Source of the DNA: Turicibacter bilis | Lineage (GTDB): Bacteria > Bacillota_I > Bacilli_A > MOL361 > Turicibacteraceae | DNA length: 64,000 nucleotides | NCBI RefSeq assembly: GCF_024499055.1 | Contig: NZ_CP071249.1 | Location: 992,001-1,056,000 of the forward strand | Direction: 5' to 3' | Shown: positions 9,777 through 20,103 of the stretch, piece by piece | Layout: each line of letters begins with the position of its first letter | Numbering within the stretch: position 1 is the stretch's first letter | Position numbers and translations under genes: made by a program | The notes under the pieces: model-generated | Databases searched by the model: none | What the model was told of the DNA's origin: nothing | The model's input: only the letters and a program-made list of their open reading frames with translations

Positions 9777-11180
9777 TTAATGTTGGCATCCACAGCCGTG
9801 TCCATTTCCTCCACAGCATTCATGGTCATCATCATGTCCATGTCCACCGCAGCATCCATGGTCTTCATCGTGTCCATGACCACCACAGCATCCTCCACCA
9901 TGTTGGTGATTACGCTGTTGGTCTTGAATAATGTAGTCAATAATAAATCCAACTGGAATGGTTTCTTGAGTTCCTGTTTGATTATTTTTAATATTAATCA
10001 TGCCGTGTTTTAATTCTTCATCTCCAAGAATTGCTGTATAACGAGCATTGTAGCGATCTGCTTGTTTAAATTGACCTTTTAAGTTTTTCCCTAAATAGTC
10101 CGTTTCACAGGCTAATCCGCGTGAACGTAAATCAAATAATAAACGTGATCCAAAGATCTTAGCATCTTCTCCTAATGCGATTAAGAAGAAGTCCACAGCA
10201 TCTTCTCCAGCAACTTGAATTCCTTCAGCTTCTAATGCTAATAATAAACGTTCAAGTCCCATACCGAATCCGATAGCTGGAACTGTTGGTCCACCTAATT
10301 CAGACACTAACTTGTTATAACGCCCTCCACCACATAATGTGTTTTGAGCTCCAAATCCTTCAATGTCTGCTTGGATTTCAAAGATTGTATGTGTATAGTA
10401 ATCAAATCCACGAACTAATGTCGCATCATATTCATATTCGATTCCCATTGCTTTTAAATATTTTTGAACATTTAAGAAGTATGCACGATCTTCGTCTGTT
10501 AGGTGATCAATCATTTGAGGAGCGTTTTGCATAATCTCTTTATTGCGGTCAACTTTACAATCTAACACGCGTAATGGATTTTTTTCTAAACGCACTTGGC
10601 AATCTGAACATAACTCTTCTTTATGCCCTTCGAAGTGTGCAAGTAAGGCTGCACGATAGTTTTCACGACTTTGTGTATCCCCTAATGAGTTTAATTTAAC
10701 TTTAATGTTACGAAGTCCTAAAACTTGATATAACGTAACAGCTAATGAGATAACTTCTGCATCGATAGCAGGATCTGCACTTCCAAATACTTCTGTCCCG
10801 AATTGAACGTGTTGACGATAACGCCCTTTTTGTTGACGCTCATAACGGAACATTGGTCCAATATAGAATAATTTTTGAACCATTTGATCTGCATATAATT
10901 TATTTTCAATGTAACTACGCACGACTCCAGCTGTTCCTTCCGGACGTAATGTCATTGAACGATCTCCACGATCTTTGAAGTCATATGTTTCTTTTGAAAC
11001 AACATCTGATGTTTCACCAGCAGAACGGTGATATAATTGTGTACTTTCAAACATTGGTGTACGGATTTCTTTATAGTTGAAAATTGAACAGATTTCACGA
11101 ATTAAACTTTCAACATTTTGCCAACGTGCACTTTCTTTAGGTAGAACATCGTATGTTCCTTTTGGTTTACTGAAATTCAT
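9777..11180 (-). CDS. hisS: Histidine--tRNA ligase with Cys/His-rich C-terminal tail
   Basis: 467 residues. Residues 1 to about 418 are a normal HisRS: N-terminal FSKPKGTYDVLP, motif 2 (GPMFRYERQQKGRYRQ), the histidine signature LVRGFDYYTHTIFE and the anticodon-binding domain. The last roughly 50 residues are a metal-ligand-like tail with three CCGG units alternating with HGHD motifs, and a final HGCGC; I count 8 Cys and 10 His. HisRS normally ends near residue 420-430. The tail suggests binding of a metal such as Zn, Ni or Cu, but no role is known to me. The ATG at 11180 has AAAGGAG 7 bases upstream. The gene is under a T-box and precedes aspS. Confidence 0.97.
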   Translation of the reverse strand: MNFSKPKGTYDVLPKESARWQNVESLIREICSIFNYKEIRTPMFESTQLYHRSAGETSDVVSKETYDFKDRGDRSMTLRPEGTAGVVRSYIENKLYADQMVQKLFYIGPMFRYERQQKGRYRQHVQFGTEVFGSADPAIDAEVISLAVTLYQVLGLRNIKVKLNSLGDTQSRENYRAALLAHFEGHKEELCSDCQVRLEKNPLRVLDCKVDRNKEIMQNAPQMIDHLTDEDRAYFLNVQKYLKAMGIEYEYDATLVRGFDYYTHTIFEIQADIEGFGAQNTLCGGGRYNKLVSELGGPTVPAIGFGMGLERLLLALEAEGIQVAGEDAVDFFLIALGEDAKIFGSRLLFDLRSRGLACETDYLGKNLKGQFKQADRYNARYTAILGDEELKHGMINIKNNQTGTQETIPVGFIIDYIIQDQQRNHQHGGGCCGGHGHDEDHGCCGGHGHDDDHECCGGNGHGCGCQH

Positions 11181-11275
11181 GTTAGAGCTCCTTTCATAGT
11201 CATGATTGTTGAGGCTTTCCTCTCATTCAGGATGATTGGTTTATTTCATCGTGTTTAGTAAAGCCTTTTTTCGAG

Positions 11276-11532
11276 TATAAAAAAAGTCCTTAGATTAAAT
11301 CTAAGGACGTAGTATACGCGGTGCCACCTTACTTGTAATAGTCTAAAACTATTACCACTTTAAAACGTTAACGCCGTCAACGAATATTCCTACTAGCAGT
11401 TCAGAATATTTTCTCACGAGTGTCTATCTATAATTTATCCGTCGAAGCTTCCAGCCAAGGCTTCGTTCTCTGTCACGTATTAGTTTTATAGAATCTCTCG
11501 ATCTTCGAATTTATAAGTATTATTGACTATTT
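11276..11532 (-). promoter_or_regulatory. T-box riboswitch of hisS-aspS
   Basis: The minus-strand leader contains the T-box core AAGGTGGCACCGCG (11317-11330), an upstream antiterminator half, and a terminator stem GTCCTTAGATT/AATCTAAGGAC followed by seven T. Uncharged tRNA is expected to pair with the core and stop termination. The 3' side of stem I contains TAGACACTC (about 11418-11426), which holds both CAC (His) and GAC (Asp). Confidence 0.93.
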
Positions 11533-11537
11533 TCTTT

Positions 11538-11566
11538 ATTATAATACATTTCTTTTTAAGATTCAA
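11538..11566 (-). promoter_or_regulatory. Sigma-A promoter of hisS-aspS
   Basis: TTGAAT (11566-11561) and TATAAT (11543-11538) are 17 bases apart on the minus strand. The -35 lies directly downstream of the dtd stop codon (11556-11558), so hisS-aspS is a separate transcript from rel-dtd. Confidence 0.75.
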
Positions 11567-11996
11567 CGATTAAAGTAACAGGACCATTATTTGTAAATGA
11601 GACATCCATCATTGCACCAAATATTCCTGTTTCTACTTGTATATCATAAGTCTCTCTTAAAATTTGATTAAATTGATGGTATAAAGGCTCTGCCACCTCT
11701 GGACGTGCTGCCTCAATAAAACTTGGTCGATTCCCTTTTTTAGTTTCCCCGTATAAGGTGAATTGAGAAATAGAAAGAATCGATCCGCCTACCTCTTTGA
11801 TTGATAAATTCATTTTTCCTTTTTCATCTTCAAAGATTCGTAAATTAGCGACTTTCTTCGCACAATACTCTAAATCTTTCACTGTATCTTCGTGCGTGAG
11901 CCCAACTAATAGCATTAATCCGTGTTCAATAGCACCTGTTACCTTACCATCAACCGTTACTTTTGCTTGTCTTGCTCGTTGAACAACGACTCTCAT
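11556..11996 (-). CDS. dtd: D-aminoacyl-tRNA deacylase
   Basis: 146 residues, the usual length for DTD. The start [17 protein letters not shown] and the two active-site signatures SQFTLYG and [11 protein letters not shown] are present. The enzyme removes D-amino acids mischarged on tRNA, and glycine from tRNA-Ala. It follows rel by 14 bases, the common Bacillota arrangement, with a GAGGTGAAAACAG site before ATG 11996. No truncation or odd residue seen. Confidence 0.96.
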   Translation of the reverse strand: MRVVVQRARQAKVTVDGKVTGAIEHGLMLLVGLTHEDTVKDLEYCAKKVANLRIFEDEKGKMNLSIKEVGGSILSISQFTLYGETKKGNRPSFIEAARPEVAEPLYHQFNQILRETYDIQVETGIFGAMMDVSFTNNGPVTLIVES

Positions 11997-12010
11997 CTGT
12001 TTTCACCTCA

Positions 12011-14203
12011 CTATTGAATGATACGCTCGACACTAAAGACATCTTTGACGCGTTTAATCGTATTCACAACACTTACTAATTGATCAATATTACGAACCGA
12101 TAACGATAAGTTAATAATAATCGTATCATTTGAAGTCAATGCATTTAATTCTGTAATATTTGCATTAATAACCGTTAATTTTTGAATGATATCGCCTAAC
12201 ACATTTTTACGATCAAGGGCTGTCACTTTAATCTTAGCATTAAATGAATTTGAATGCTCATCATCCCATTCAACTGGAACAATACGACCATCTATTTTAG
12301 CATTATGACACTCAGCATGATGGATAGTAATCCCGCTTCCTTTTGTAATATAACCAACAATTGGATCACCTGGAACAGGATGACAACATTTACCAATACG
12401 TAAATCAACATTATCTAACCCATCTACAATAATTCCGAAACGATTTTTTGCTTTTTTACGATGTTCTTCTTTGATTTTTGCTGCATCATTAATTTGTTGA
12501 ATTAACTCTGTATCATCAACTTCTTTCCCATCCGCAAAATATCGCTCAAGAATCGTCTTAGAAACTAAGCGTCCGCGCCCAATTTGATAATATAATTCAT
12601 CTAATTTCTCAATACTTTGTTTTTTATACGCTCCAAGTAATTTTTGCATATCAATTGAACTCAATGATAAGTCTTTTGAGGCTAGTTCTTTTAAGAACAT
12701 TTCCTCTCCTTTATGCGTATACTCCTCACGTTTAGTACGGTTAAAGTATTGACGAATTTTATGGCGTGCTTGTGAGGTTTTAACAATATTTAACCAATCT
12801 TCACTCGGACCGAACGAATTACGAGAGGATTTAATTTCAACAATATCCCCCGTTTTTAATTGATAATTTAAGGTCACGATTTTACCATTAACTATTGCAC
12901 CCGTTGTTTTATGTCCTAAATTAGTATGAATACGATAAGCAAAATCAATTGGTGTTGATCCTGGAGGGAAGTCAAAGACATCACCATTAGGTGTAAACAC
13001 ATAAACATTGGCATTAAAAATGTCATCTTTAACAAGCTTCATTAATTTTTCAGCATCGTTCACTTCTTCTTGGTAGGCAATTAATGTTTCATACCATTTT
13101 AATTTATCTTGAATTTCTTGTTGTTCTTGTTTAGCCGTAATTTGACGATTTTCTTTATATGCCCAGTGTGCTGCAACCCCTTGTTCAGCAATTTCATCCA
13201 TCTCTTTTGTACGAATTTGTACTTCAAATATATTTCCATTTGGACCAATAATCGTCGTATGTAATGACTGATACATATTTGGCTTTGGCATGGCAATATA
13301 ATCTTTAAAACGATTTGGGATAGGTTTAAAGTGCGCATGAATCACTCCAAGAGCTGAATAACATTCTGGAACTGAATTAACAATTAAGCGAATTGCTAAT
13401 AAATCATAAATCTCTTCAAAGTCTTTTTCTCGCGTCATCATTTTTTTGTAAACGCTATAAATATTTTTAATACGACCTTTGATTTCAAACGGAATATGAT
13501 ATTCCGCTAAAGCGGCCGTAATTTCGTCTTCCATTTCTTGAATTTGTTGCTCACGCTCATGTTTCTTTTGCTTAATTAATTGGGCAATACGATAAAAATC
13601 TTCTGGCTTCAAAAAGCGAAGTGAAGTATCCTCAAGCTCAGCTTTCACACGATACATCCCTAAGCGATGGGCAATCGGAACATAAATCTCCATCGTTTCA
13701 TGAGCAATCGAACATTGCTTTTCAGGCGGTAAAAATTTAAGTGTTCGGATGTTGTGTAAACGATCGGCTAATTTAACTAGGATTACACGAATATCTTTAC
13801 TCATGGCTAGTAACATTTTACGGTGATTTTCTGCTTGTTGTTTTTCTTTTGATTTATATTTAAGTTTCGTTAGCTTCGTTACACCGTCAACAATTTCTGC
13901 AATTTCATCATCAAATAATTCTGCAATTTCTTCTTTTGTAATCTCTGTGTCTTCGATAATATCATGTAATAGTCCTGAGGCAATCGTACGAGGCCCTGTT
14001 TGCCATTTAGCTAAAATATAAGCAACCTCAATCGGATGAATAATATAAGGTTCACCTGATTTTCGCAATTGGTCTTTATGTTTTTGAAAGGCAAGTTCAA
14101 AAGCACGTTCGATGACCGCAATACTATCTGGATTTTTAATATACGTTTTAGCTTGCTCTAAAACATGATCAATTGATATTTCATACCCGTTTAATTGGTA
14201 CAT
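12011..14203 (-). CDS. rel: Bifunctional (p)ppGpp synthetase/hydrolase Rel
   Basis: About 730 residues with the complete long-RSH order: HD hydrolase domain with LLHDIIEDTE (His80-Asp81), synthetase domain (YSALGVIHAHFKPIPNRFKDYIAMPK and the region around YQSLHTTI), TGS domain (VFTPNGDVFDFPPGSTPIDFAYRIH), zinc-finger/helical region (RIGKCCHPVPGDPIVG) and a C-terminal ACT domain. Both HD and synthetase residues look intact, so it should make and degrade the stringent alarmone. ATG 14203 is preferred (GGAG 8 bases upstream) over the ATG at 14209, which sits on the site. dtd follows by 14 bases. Confidence 0.95.
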   Translation of the reverse strand: MYQLNGYEISIDHVLEQAKTYIKNPDSIAVIERAFELAFQKHKDQLRKSGEPYIIHPIEVAYILAKWQTGPRTIASGLLHDIIEDTEITKEEIAELFDDEIAEIVDGVTKLTKLKYKSKEKQQAENHRKMLLAMSKDIRVILVKLADRLHNIRTLKFLPPEKQCSIAHETMEIYVPIAHRLGMYRVKAELEDTSLRFLKPEDFYRIAQLIKQKKHEREQQIQEMEDEITAALAEYHIPFEIKGRIKNIYSVYKKMMTREKDFEEIYDLLAIRLIVNSVPECYSALGVIHAHFKPIPNRFKDYIAMPKPNMYQSLHTTIIGPNGNIFEVQIRTKEMDEIAEQGVAAHWAYKENRQITAKQEQQEIQDKLKWYETLIAYQEEVNDAEKLMKLVKDDIFNANVYVFTPNGDVFDFPPGSTPIDFAYRIHTNLGHKTTGAIVNGKIVTLNYQLKTGDIVEIKSSRNSFGPSEDWLNIVKTSQARHKIRQYFNRTKREEYTHKGEEMFLKELASKDLSLSSIDMQKLLGAYKKQSIEKLDELYYQIGRGRLVSKTILERYFADGKEVDDTELIQQINDAAKIKEEHRKKAKNRFGIIVDGLDNVDLRIGKCCHPVPGDPIVGYITKGSGITIHHAECHNAKIDGRIVPVEWDDEHSNSFNAKIKVTALDRKNVLGDIIQKLTVINANITELNALTSNDTIIINLSLSVRNIDQLVSVVNTIKRVKDVFSVERIIQ

Positions 14204-14301
14204 AAGCATTACTCCTATTGTCTAATCTACTTATTTTATTATAAAGCTAAAACTACGATTTGTTTCAAGAAAACTTAGAAATTTTAATCTTTCCTAAGAT
14301 G

Positions 14302-14324
14302 AAAAAAAAGGATGATATTTCATC
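14302..14324 (-). terminator. Second terminator after apt
   Basis: A short stem GATGA/TCATC with a 4-base loop followed by C and eight T on the minus strand. It backs up the larger hairpin at 14390-14430. Confidence 0.55.
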
Positions 14325-14389
14325 AACCATTTAACCTTTTGTCATATTTACAATATGCTATATTGTTACTTTTTTAAAATTTTAACATA

Positions 14390-14430
14390 AAAAAAAGTAG
14401 AAATGCAACAATAAATGCTTCATCTCTACT
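14390..14430 (-). terminator. Terminator after apt
   Basis: On the minus strand AGTAGAGATGAAGCA pairs imperfectly with TGCATTTCTACT, followed by T8. It ends the recJ-apt transcript ahead of rel. Confidence 0.75.
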
Positions 14431-14452
14431 CAATCTTTTATATTTCGCAGCC

Positions 14453-14965
14453 TTAGTATTTCATTAACGATAAAACTTCATAATTTTCTAATGTTTTGCG
14501 ACCATTTAACTCTTCTAATTCAATTAAGAATGCACATCCAACAACAACACCACCAAGTTGTTCAATTAACTTAACTGTTGCTTCAACTGTTCCACCTGTT
14601 GCTAATAAATCATCTACAATTAAAACGCGTTGTCCTGGTTTAATGGCATCTTTGTGCATGCATAATGTATTTGAACCATATTCTAAATCATAATTGAATG
14701 ATACTGTTTCACGAGGTAATTTTCCTGGTTTACGAACTGGCGCAAATCCGATTTTTAATTCATGTGCAACAGGGCATCCAAAAATAAATCCACGAGCTTC
14801 TGGACCTACAATCACTTCAGCGTTTTGTTGCTTTGCAAATTCAACCATTTGATTTGTCGCATAGCTATAAGCTTGTCCATCCGCCATTAACGGTGTAATA
14901 TCTTTAAATTGAATACCCTCTTTTGGAAAGTTAGGTACATTTGCTACATAATCTTTAAGATTCAT
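14453..14965 (-). CDS. apt: Adenine phosphoribosyltransferase
   Basis: 170 residues, standard length. The PRPP-binding signature [13 protein letters not shown] and the N-terminal [14 protein letters not shown] are diagnostic of APRT, which salvages adenine to AMP. The start codon lies inside the last codons of recJ (11-base overlap), indicating coupled translation. recJ-apt-rel is a common Bacillota order linking DNA repair, purine salvage and the stringent response genes. Confidence 0.97.
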   Translation of the reverse strand: MNLKDYVANVPNFPKEGIQFKDITPLMADGQAYSYATNQMVEFAKQQNAEVIVGPEARGFIFGCPVAHELKIGFAPVRKPGKLPRETVSFNYDLEYGSNTLCMHKDAIKPGQRVLIVDDLLATGGTVEATVKLIEQLGGVVVGCAFLIELEELNGRKTLENYEVLSLMKY

Positions 14966-17180
14966 GAGTCATTTCCTCCCTAGCTGTTTTAAAGGTTGTT
15001 TTTAATTCTGACCACGTCGTTAACTCAAAAAACTCAAGCATCTCAAGTTTTGCCTTTTGAGATTGATACGTTGGTGCTTCTGCTAAATCACGCTTGGTCA
15101 CACTATCAGTTGGAAAAACAGAGCCATTCTTTATTATAACAAGTTCTACTTCAAAAAACACCTGTAAAATAAATAATAATTCATTTTTACTAATCCCTAA
15201 ACGCATAAAATAATTAATCATTTGGTGATTCAACGTAATAGGCCCATGTTGTTTCACAACTTTATATACGATGACAAACTTCTCACGTGGAGCAAACGTG
15301 ACATTTGATTCAAGTGGCGCTATTACAATATTTCCTGGCTTCTTTCTTGTAATCAAAGTCATTAACTCTTCTTTTGAATTTGGAAGCTGATTAATGACCA
15401 ATGTCTCAAGCTCATCAGCCTCAGTTGCATTTGTATACATCGTTGCTAGTTGAAGTTGATCTTTTCGTTGTTCATACGCTTGTCGATTACGAAGATCAAT
15501 GAATTGAAACTCATTGCACAAAACATCAATAAAATGAAATTGCACACTACGATTTCCATTCCATTCATTTATTTTAACCTCTCCCACAAAACTAAATAAC
15601 GTATCAGGGGTCAAATACATAGCAAGTGGGGCCTGATTGAAAGCTATTGCATCAACTGAGTGTTTGTCTTGATATAGCGTAAATTTTAAATGTTGTAACT
15701 TATTTCCAATTGGTTTAACATTTTTCACATAAACATTCTTAAGCTCAATAACAGGTGGACGATTTCCTTCACCAAATGGAGCTAGTATTGAAAGCTGTTC
15801 AACAAACGAAACATTTAAATCCGATAATGGTAAACTTAGATCAACTTGAAGACTCGGCGTCACTTCAACCTCTTGTAATAATTCATTCATCTTGTCTTCT
15901 AAGGCTTGTAAATTTTCAGGAGCAAACGTAATCCCCGCTGCTAAAGCATGACCACCGAAACGTTCGATTAAATCTTGACATTCATTCAATAGTTCAAATA
16001 AGTGATATCCTTCTACCGCACGAGCCGATCCTTTAATGTATCCCTCATGATCATCTGTGACGACAAAAACAGCTTTTTGCCATTGCTTCGCTAAACGTCC
16101 TGCCACAATTCCTAAAATACCTTCATGCCAATGCGGTGAATATAAAATAACGACTTTTTTCTTAGCTAACGTTTTCGCATCCACTAACTTTGTTGCTTCC
16201 TCCAACACTTTTTGTGTTACCTTTTGCCGTTCGCTATTAAAACTTTCAATTTGATCCGCAATGAGTTTAGCCTCTCCTTCACCTTCCGCAATTAAACATT
16301 CGACTGATAAAGCGGCCTCATCCATTCGACCAGGAGCATTTAAACGGGGACATAGTTCAAAACCGACATTAACTTCTGTTGCCTCAGACTTTTCGGTTCC
16401 AGCTAGGTCCATCATTGCATTTAATCCTTCAATTTCTGTTTTACGTAAAGCAGCTAGCCCGCGTTTAACAATCGAACGATTTTCATCAATTAATGGAACG
16501 ACATCCCCTATCGTTCCAAGCATTGCAATGGCATAAAAATCTTCAGGAATCACTTCTTGTAATAAAGCTTCTGCGACTTTTAACGCGACTCCTGCCCCTG
16601 ATAAATGATGGAATGGATAATTTTCATCAAGTTCTGGATGTAAGATGGCGTAGGCACGTGGAAGTGTTTCTTTTACCTGGTGATGATCCGTAATAATCAA
16701 ATCCACCCCATGTTCAAGTAAAATTTCTGCCTCATCAACTCCAGCAATCCCATTATCTACGGTGATGACTAACTGATAACCATCAGCAATTGCCTGCATA
16801 AACGCATCTTCATTCGGTCCATACCCTTCATAAAAGCGATTTGGAATATAATAATCAACTAGGGCCCCAAGCTCACGTAAACAACGAACTAAAATCGATG
16901 TTCCTGTTACACCATCTGCATCATAATCCCCATAAATTAAAATCGGCTCTCCTTGATCAATTGCCTCATTAATACGCGTAATAATTTTTGACATTTCTGA
17001 AAACAAAAAAGGATCATGATGAATGGTTTCCTCTTTTGCAAATGTATCCAAACTCTCAGCCGTAGCCAGTTGACGTGCTAACACTAGTTGCTCAATCGCA
17101 GGATTTAGCACTGTGGTTTGTGAGTCATAGTCCTCACTAAATATGTCAGATATTTTCCAATTCATTCTTGATTTAAACAA
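14955..17180 (-). CDS. recJ: Single-stranded-DNA-specific exonuclease RecJ
   Basis: 741 residues. DHH phosphoesterase motifs are clear: [23 protein letters not shown] and [11 protein letters not shown]; the DHHA1 domain has [10 protein letters not shown]. An OB-like domain and a Firmicutes-type C-terminal extension follow. RecJ degrades 5' ended single strands in recombination and mismatch/base excision repair. The start is TTG 17180 (MFKSRMNW), with GAGGAG 7 bases upstream; the ATG five codons later lacks a site. It overlaps apt by 11 bases and is divergent from the flippase gene at 17263. Confidence 0.96.
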   Translation of the reverse strand: MFKSRMNWKISDIFSEDYDSQTTVLNPAIEQLVLARQLATAESLDTFAKEETIHHDPFLFSEMSKIITRINEAIDQGEPILIYGDYDADGVTGTSILVRCLRELGALVDYYIPNRFYEGYGPNEDAFMQAIADGYQLVITVDNGIAGVDEAEILLEHGVDLIITDHHQVKETLPRAYAILHPELDENYPFHHLSGAGVALKVAEALLQEVIPEDFYAIAMLGTIGDVVPLIDENRSIVKRGLAALRKTEIEGLNAMMDLAGTEKSEATEVNVGFELCPRLNAPGRMDEAALSVECLIAEGEGEAKLIADQIESFNSERQKVTQKVLEEATKLVDAKTLAKKKVVILYSPHWHEGILGIVAGRLAKQWQKAVFVVTDDHEGYIKGSARAVEGYHLFELLNECQDLIERFGGHALAAGITFAPENLQALEDKMNELLQEVEVTPSLQVDLSLPLSDLNVSFVEQLSILAPFGEGNRPPVIELKNVYVKNVKPIGNKLQHLKFTLYQDKHSVDAIAFNQAPLAMYLTPDTLFSFVGEVKINEWNGNRSVQFHFIDVLCNEFQFIDLRNRQAYEQRKDQLQLATMYTNATEADELETLVINQLPNSKEELMTLITRKKPGNIVIAPLESNVTFAPREKFVIVYKVVKQHGPITLNHQMINYFMRLGISKNELLFILQVFFEVELVIIKNGSVFPTDSVTKRDLAEAPTYQSQKAKLEMLEFFELTTWSELKTTFKTAREEMTHES

Positions 17181-17262
17181 AAGTATCTCCTCACCTTCAT
17201 ATTTTAAACTTCATACTCATAGACTTAAGCAAAATCATAACTAAAGTATAGGTGGAAAAATT

Positions 17263-18789
17263 ATGAAAAAACAAAGCGTAGCACAAGGAACATTTATTCT
17301 CGTTATAGCCGGTTTAATCACTAAAATCTTAGGTATGGTTAACCGAGTTATTGTCACACGACTACTTGGCGAAGACGGAATTGGAATTTACATGTTAATT
17401 GCACCTACCCTCATGCTTTTAACAACCTTCGCAAGCATAGGACTTCCAATTGCCATCCCAACATTAATTTCGAGAGCCAATGAACGTCAGAAAAAAGTCT
17501 TATCCGTCTCACTCATTATTGCAATGGTATCAAGTTTGCTAGTGAGTATCTTACTCTTCTTTATTGCCAAACCTTTAGCAATCTATTTACTGAAAGATGA
17601 ACGAACTTATTTACCATTAATCTCAATTGGTCCACTACTCTTTTTCGTTTCTCTATCGACTATTTTAAAAGCATACTTCCAAGGGGAACAAAATATGTTC
17701 CCATCAGCTATTTCAACACTCGTTGAACAAATTGTTCGAATTGTCATCTCTATCTTATTTATTAACTGGTCATTACCTTATGGAATTATTTACGGTGTAG
17801 TAGGAACGATGTGGGCATCGATTGCCGGAGAATTTGCATCAATTTTAATTCTCTTATTCCTATTCTTCAAACATATCCATCATAATCATTACGGGGCTAC
17901 CCTAAAGCCTATTCATTTAAGTCCACAAAATTTTAAAGATGTCTTGGCCATCTCTCTGCCTGCCACAGGTAGTCGCCTTATTGGTTCATTCTCCCACTTT
18001 CTAGAACCAATTATTGTGGTGCAATGCTTATTCAAGATTGGTTACAGTAGTGAACTCAGTGCAAAACTTTATGGTGCAGTTTCTGGGTTTGCTTTACCAT
18101 TAGTTCTAATGCCATCATTTATTACTAATGCTATCACACAAGCCATTGTCCCACCTATTAGCCAAGCTTATGCTAGCAAACGATTTGATCGTATTCATTC
18201 ACACCTAGACAATGCATTCCAACTCTCATTCATACCAAGTGGAATTTATACCGTCCTATTAATGCTATTTCCTGTTGAGCTCATGAATCTATTATTTGAT
18301 TCTTCAACAGGAGCCAATTATTTAATTGTCATGGCACCAGTATTTCTATTACTTTATTTCCAAGCACCACTAACTTCTACTTTGCAAGCCATTGATGAGG
18401 CAACACAAGCCATGAGCACAACCTTAATCTCTTCAGTTATTAAAATTATTATGATGATTATTCTCCTTCAAATTCCAAGCCTCAATATTTACGGACTAGT
18501 CATTGCCGTATTATTTAACGTTGTTTTTGTTACTGCATGGCACTATTTGCTTGTTAGAAAACATATTGCTTATCATATGAATATGCGCTCAGTTATTAAT
18601 GCCATTTTAATCATCGCTGTAACCTTTATGCTAGGATCCTATTTAAAATTAGCGGTTGTCTTTAGTACAGACTCCTTTTTAAATATGATTATGATTAGCT
18701 TTATTGTTGGAATCGCTTATTTATTCTTATTATTTATTTGTGGGCTATTTCCTACAGGAAAAATGGCAGACACCCTACGTTCCAAATAA
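17263..18789 (+). CDS. SpoVB/MurJ-like polysaccharide flippase (MOP superfamily)
   Basis: 508 residues, about 14 hydrophobic segments. The opening QGTFILVIAGLITKILGMVNRVIVTRLLGEDGIGIY split across the first two helices is characteristic of the SpoVB/YtgP/MurJ-like branch of oligosaccharidyl-lipid flippases. It probably moves lipid-linked peptidoglycan or related precursors; which one cannot be told from sequence. It is the first long plus-strand gene, divergent from recJ with only 82 bases between, and AGGTGG precedes its ATG. A terminator follows at 18854. Confidence 0.87.
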   Translation: MKKQSVAQGTFILVIAGLITKILGMVNRVIVTRLLGEDGIGIYMLIAPTLMLLTTFASIGLPIAIPTLISRANERQKKVLSVSLIIAMVSSLLVSILLFFIAKPLAIYLLKDERTYLPLISIGPLLFFVSLSTILKAYFQGEQNMFPSAISTLVEQIVRIVISILFINWSLPYGIIYGVVGTMWASIAGEFASILILLFLFFKHIHHNHYGATLKPIHLSPQNFKDVLAISLPATGSRLIGSFSHFLEPIIVVQCLFKIGYSSELSAKLYGAVSGFALPLVLMPSFITNAITQAIVPPISQAYASKRFDRIHSHLDNAFQLSFIPSGIYTVLLMLFPVELMNLLFDSSTGANYLIVMAPVFLLLYFQAPLTSTLQAIDEATQAMSTTLISSVIKIIMMIILLQIPSLNIYGLVIAVLFNVVFVTAWHYLLVRKHIAYHMNMRSVINAILIIAVTFMLGSYLKLAVVFSTDSFLNMIMISFIVGIAYLFLLFICGLFPTGKMADTLRSK

Positions 18790-18853
18790 CAACCATATTA
18801 TAACATAAAAGAACAACATTCACGGAATAATTCAAATGACAATCTCATTCTTT

Positions 18854-18885
18854 AAAACGTCACTACGACTAGTGACGTTTTTTTT
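18854..18885. terminator. Bidirectional terminator between convergent genes
   Basis: A 12-bp stem AAAACGTCACTA/TAGTGACGTTTT with a 4-base loop, followed by T8 on the plus strand and TTTTAAAG on the minus strand. The stop codon of the DUF421 gene lies at the loop/stem border. Confidence 0.9.
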
Positions 18886-19537
18886 CTTTCATATTTAATG
18901 ATTCACGGGTTAAAAAATGAAGTTCTTTCCCATCATACGCTGCATAATAAACCTCTTTAATTTCAAAAATTCCCTGTTTCTCTAATTCTTCTTCCACCCA
19001 TTCCTTCGTTTTTTGAATTTTTAATAAATTTTCTTTTTCTAAACCACCAGATGTAATAATAGGTAATGGACAGAAGCTCATATCATCTCGTTTAAAGGAA
19101 GATAATTGACCATTCGACTCTAAAATGGCGTATTCAACTTCAAAAATAGAAGAAATATTATTAGCTCGCAATTGTAGCATTAAATCGTCAAAGGTATAGC
19201 GCTGTCTTCTCATCTCATCTAAATCAATTCGACCTTGATGAATTAAAATAGACGGTTTTCCATCAATAATTTCACGAACTTTCTTAAACCGTAAGGTAAT
19301 AAAGGCTGAAGTAAACTGCAAGGCTCCAAGTAACCCAATGGCTAACAATACCTCATGAATAGGACGGTTTAAGTTATCAATCGCCATAGCTGCAATTTCA
19401 GCCATTAATACTGAAACTACTAAGTCAAGCAACGTTAATTGACCAATTTCCTTTTTTCCCATTAATTTAAACACGATTAATAGGATAATATAAAAAAGTG
19501 TGGTTCTATATATCACAACATAACAATTTGAATCCAT
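18869..19537 (-). CDS. DUF421/YetF-family membrane protein
   Basis: 222 residues. Three N-terminal membrane helices (about 8-22, 35-50, 62-80), then a cytoplasmic domain with KPSILIHQGRIDLDEMRRQRYTFDDLMLQLR spread over residues 90-122, the hallmark of the YetF/YcaP (DUF421) family. The biochemical role of this family is poorly defined; members occur in spore formers and are linked to envelope properties. It stands alone, convergent with the SpoVB-like gene and divergent from the next gene. RBS AAAGGAG precedes ATG 19537. Confidence 0.9.
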   Translation of the reverse strand: MDSNCYVVIYRTTLFYIILLIVFKLMGKKEIGQLTLLDLVVSVLMAEIAAMAIDNLNRPIHEVLLAIGLLGALQFTSAFITLRFKKVREIIDGKPSILIHQGRIDLDEMRRQRYTFDDLMLQLRANNISSIFEVEYAILESNGQLSSFKRDDMSFCPLPIITSGGLEKENLLKIQKTKEWVEEELEKQGIFEIKEVYYAAYDGKELHFLTRESLNMKEKKRH

Positions 19538-19651
19538 AAATTCTCCTTTTTCGCTTAATCTACTTAATTGTTTTATGTATAAAGCCGCATAAACTTTAAT
19601 TTTTTCTCATACAGTTACTATTGAATACATACTGTAATGGGAGTTGAGAAT

Positions 19652-20029
19652 ATGTCAGAAAAACTAGGAAAAGCCTTACTACATGGCATTGCATTCATTG
19701 TTATTAGTATCCTCATCCTTGGACTTCTTATAACAACATTTGCTTATTTTGAATGGATTTCAGTAGGCGTGCTTGACAAATTAATCTATGCCTCATTCGT
19801 TGCAATTTTCTTTATCGGTACAACTTTAATTTCTAAAAAATTTGCACAAAAAGGTTGGTTAATTGGAATCGGTGTAGCAACAACGATGGTCTTATTAAGT
19901 CTAATGTTCTATACTATTGGAATTGATAGTCCATTAACCTTAAAGTTTTTCATTCGAAGCTTAATCACCTTTGTTGTTTGTATTACAGGAGGAATGATTG
20001 GGGTAAACTTACCAAGTGCTAAAAGATAA
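19652..20029 (+). CDS. TIGR04086-type four-helix membrane protein
   Basis: 125 residues with four hydrophobic segments, matching in length and layout a small family of Bacillota membrane proteins (TIGR04086 type) often encoded next to yajC. ATG 19652 is chosen because GGGAG lies 8 bases upstream; an in-frame ATG at 19637 lies before that site. It is convergent with yajC, and a terminator follows. Function unknown. Confidence 0.8.
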   Translation: MSEKLGKALLHGIAFIVISILILGLLITTFAYFEWISVGVLDKLIYASFVAIFFIGTTLISKKFAQKGWLIGIGVATTMVLLSLMFYTIGIDSPLTLKFFIRSLITFVVCITGGMIGVNLPSAKR

Positions 20030-20058
20030 TCCTCAATCGGTCACTTAAACTATTTCCA

Positions 20059-20097
20059 AAAAAGCATCTCATTCATTAATTGAATAGATGCTTTTTA
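20059..20097 (+). terminator. Terminator of the TIGR04086-type gene
   Basis: AAAGCATCT ... AGATGCTTTTT hairpin with an imperfect inner extension (ATTCATT/AATTGAAT), T5 tail on the plus strand. Confidence 0.8.
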
Positions 20098-20103
20098 AAT
20101 GGA

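Noticed and set aside
9747-10013. Plus-strand ORFs rich in His, Ser and Met
   Set aside because: Antisense of the HisRS Cys/His tail; no start signals.
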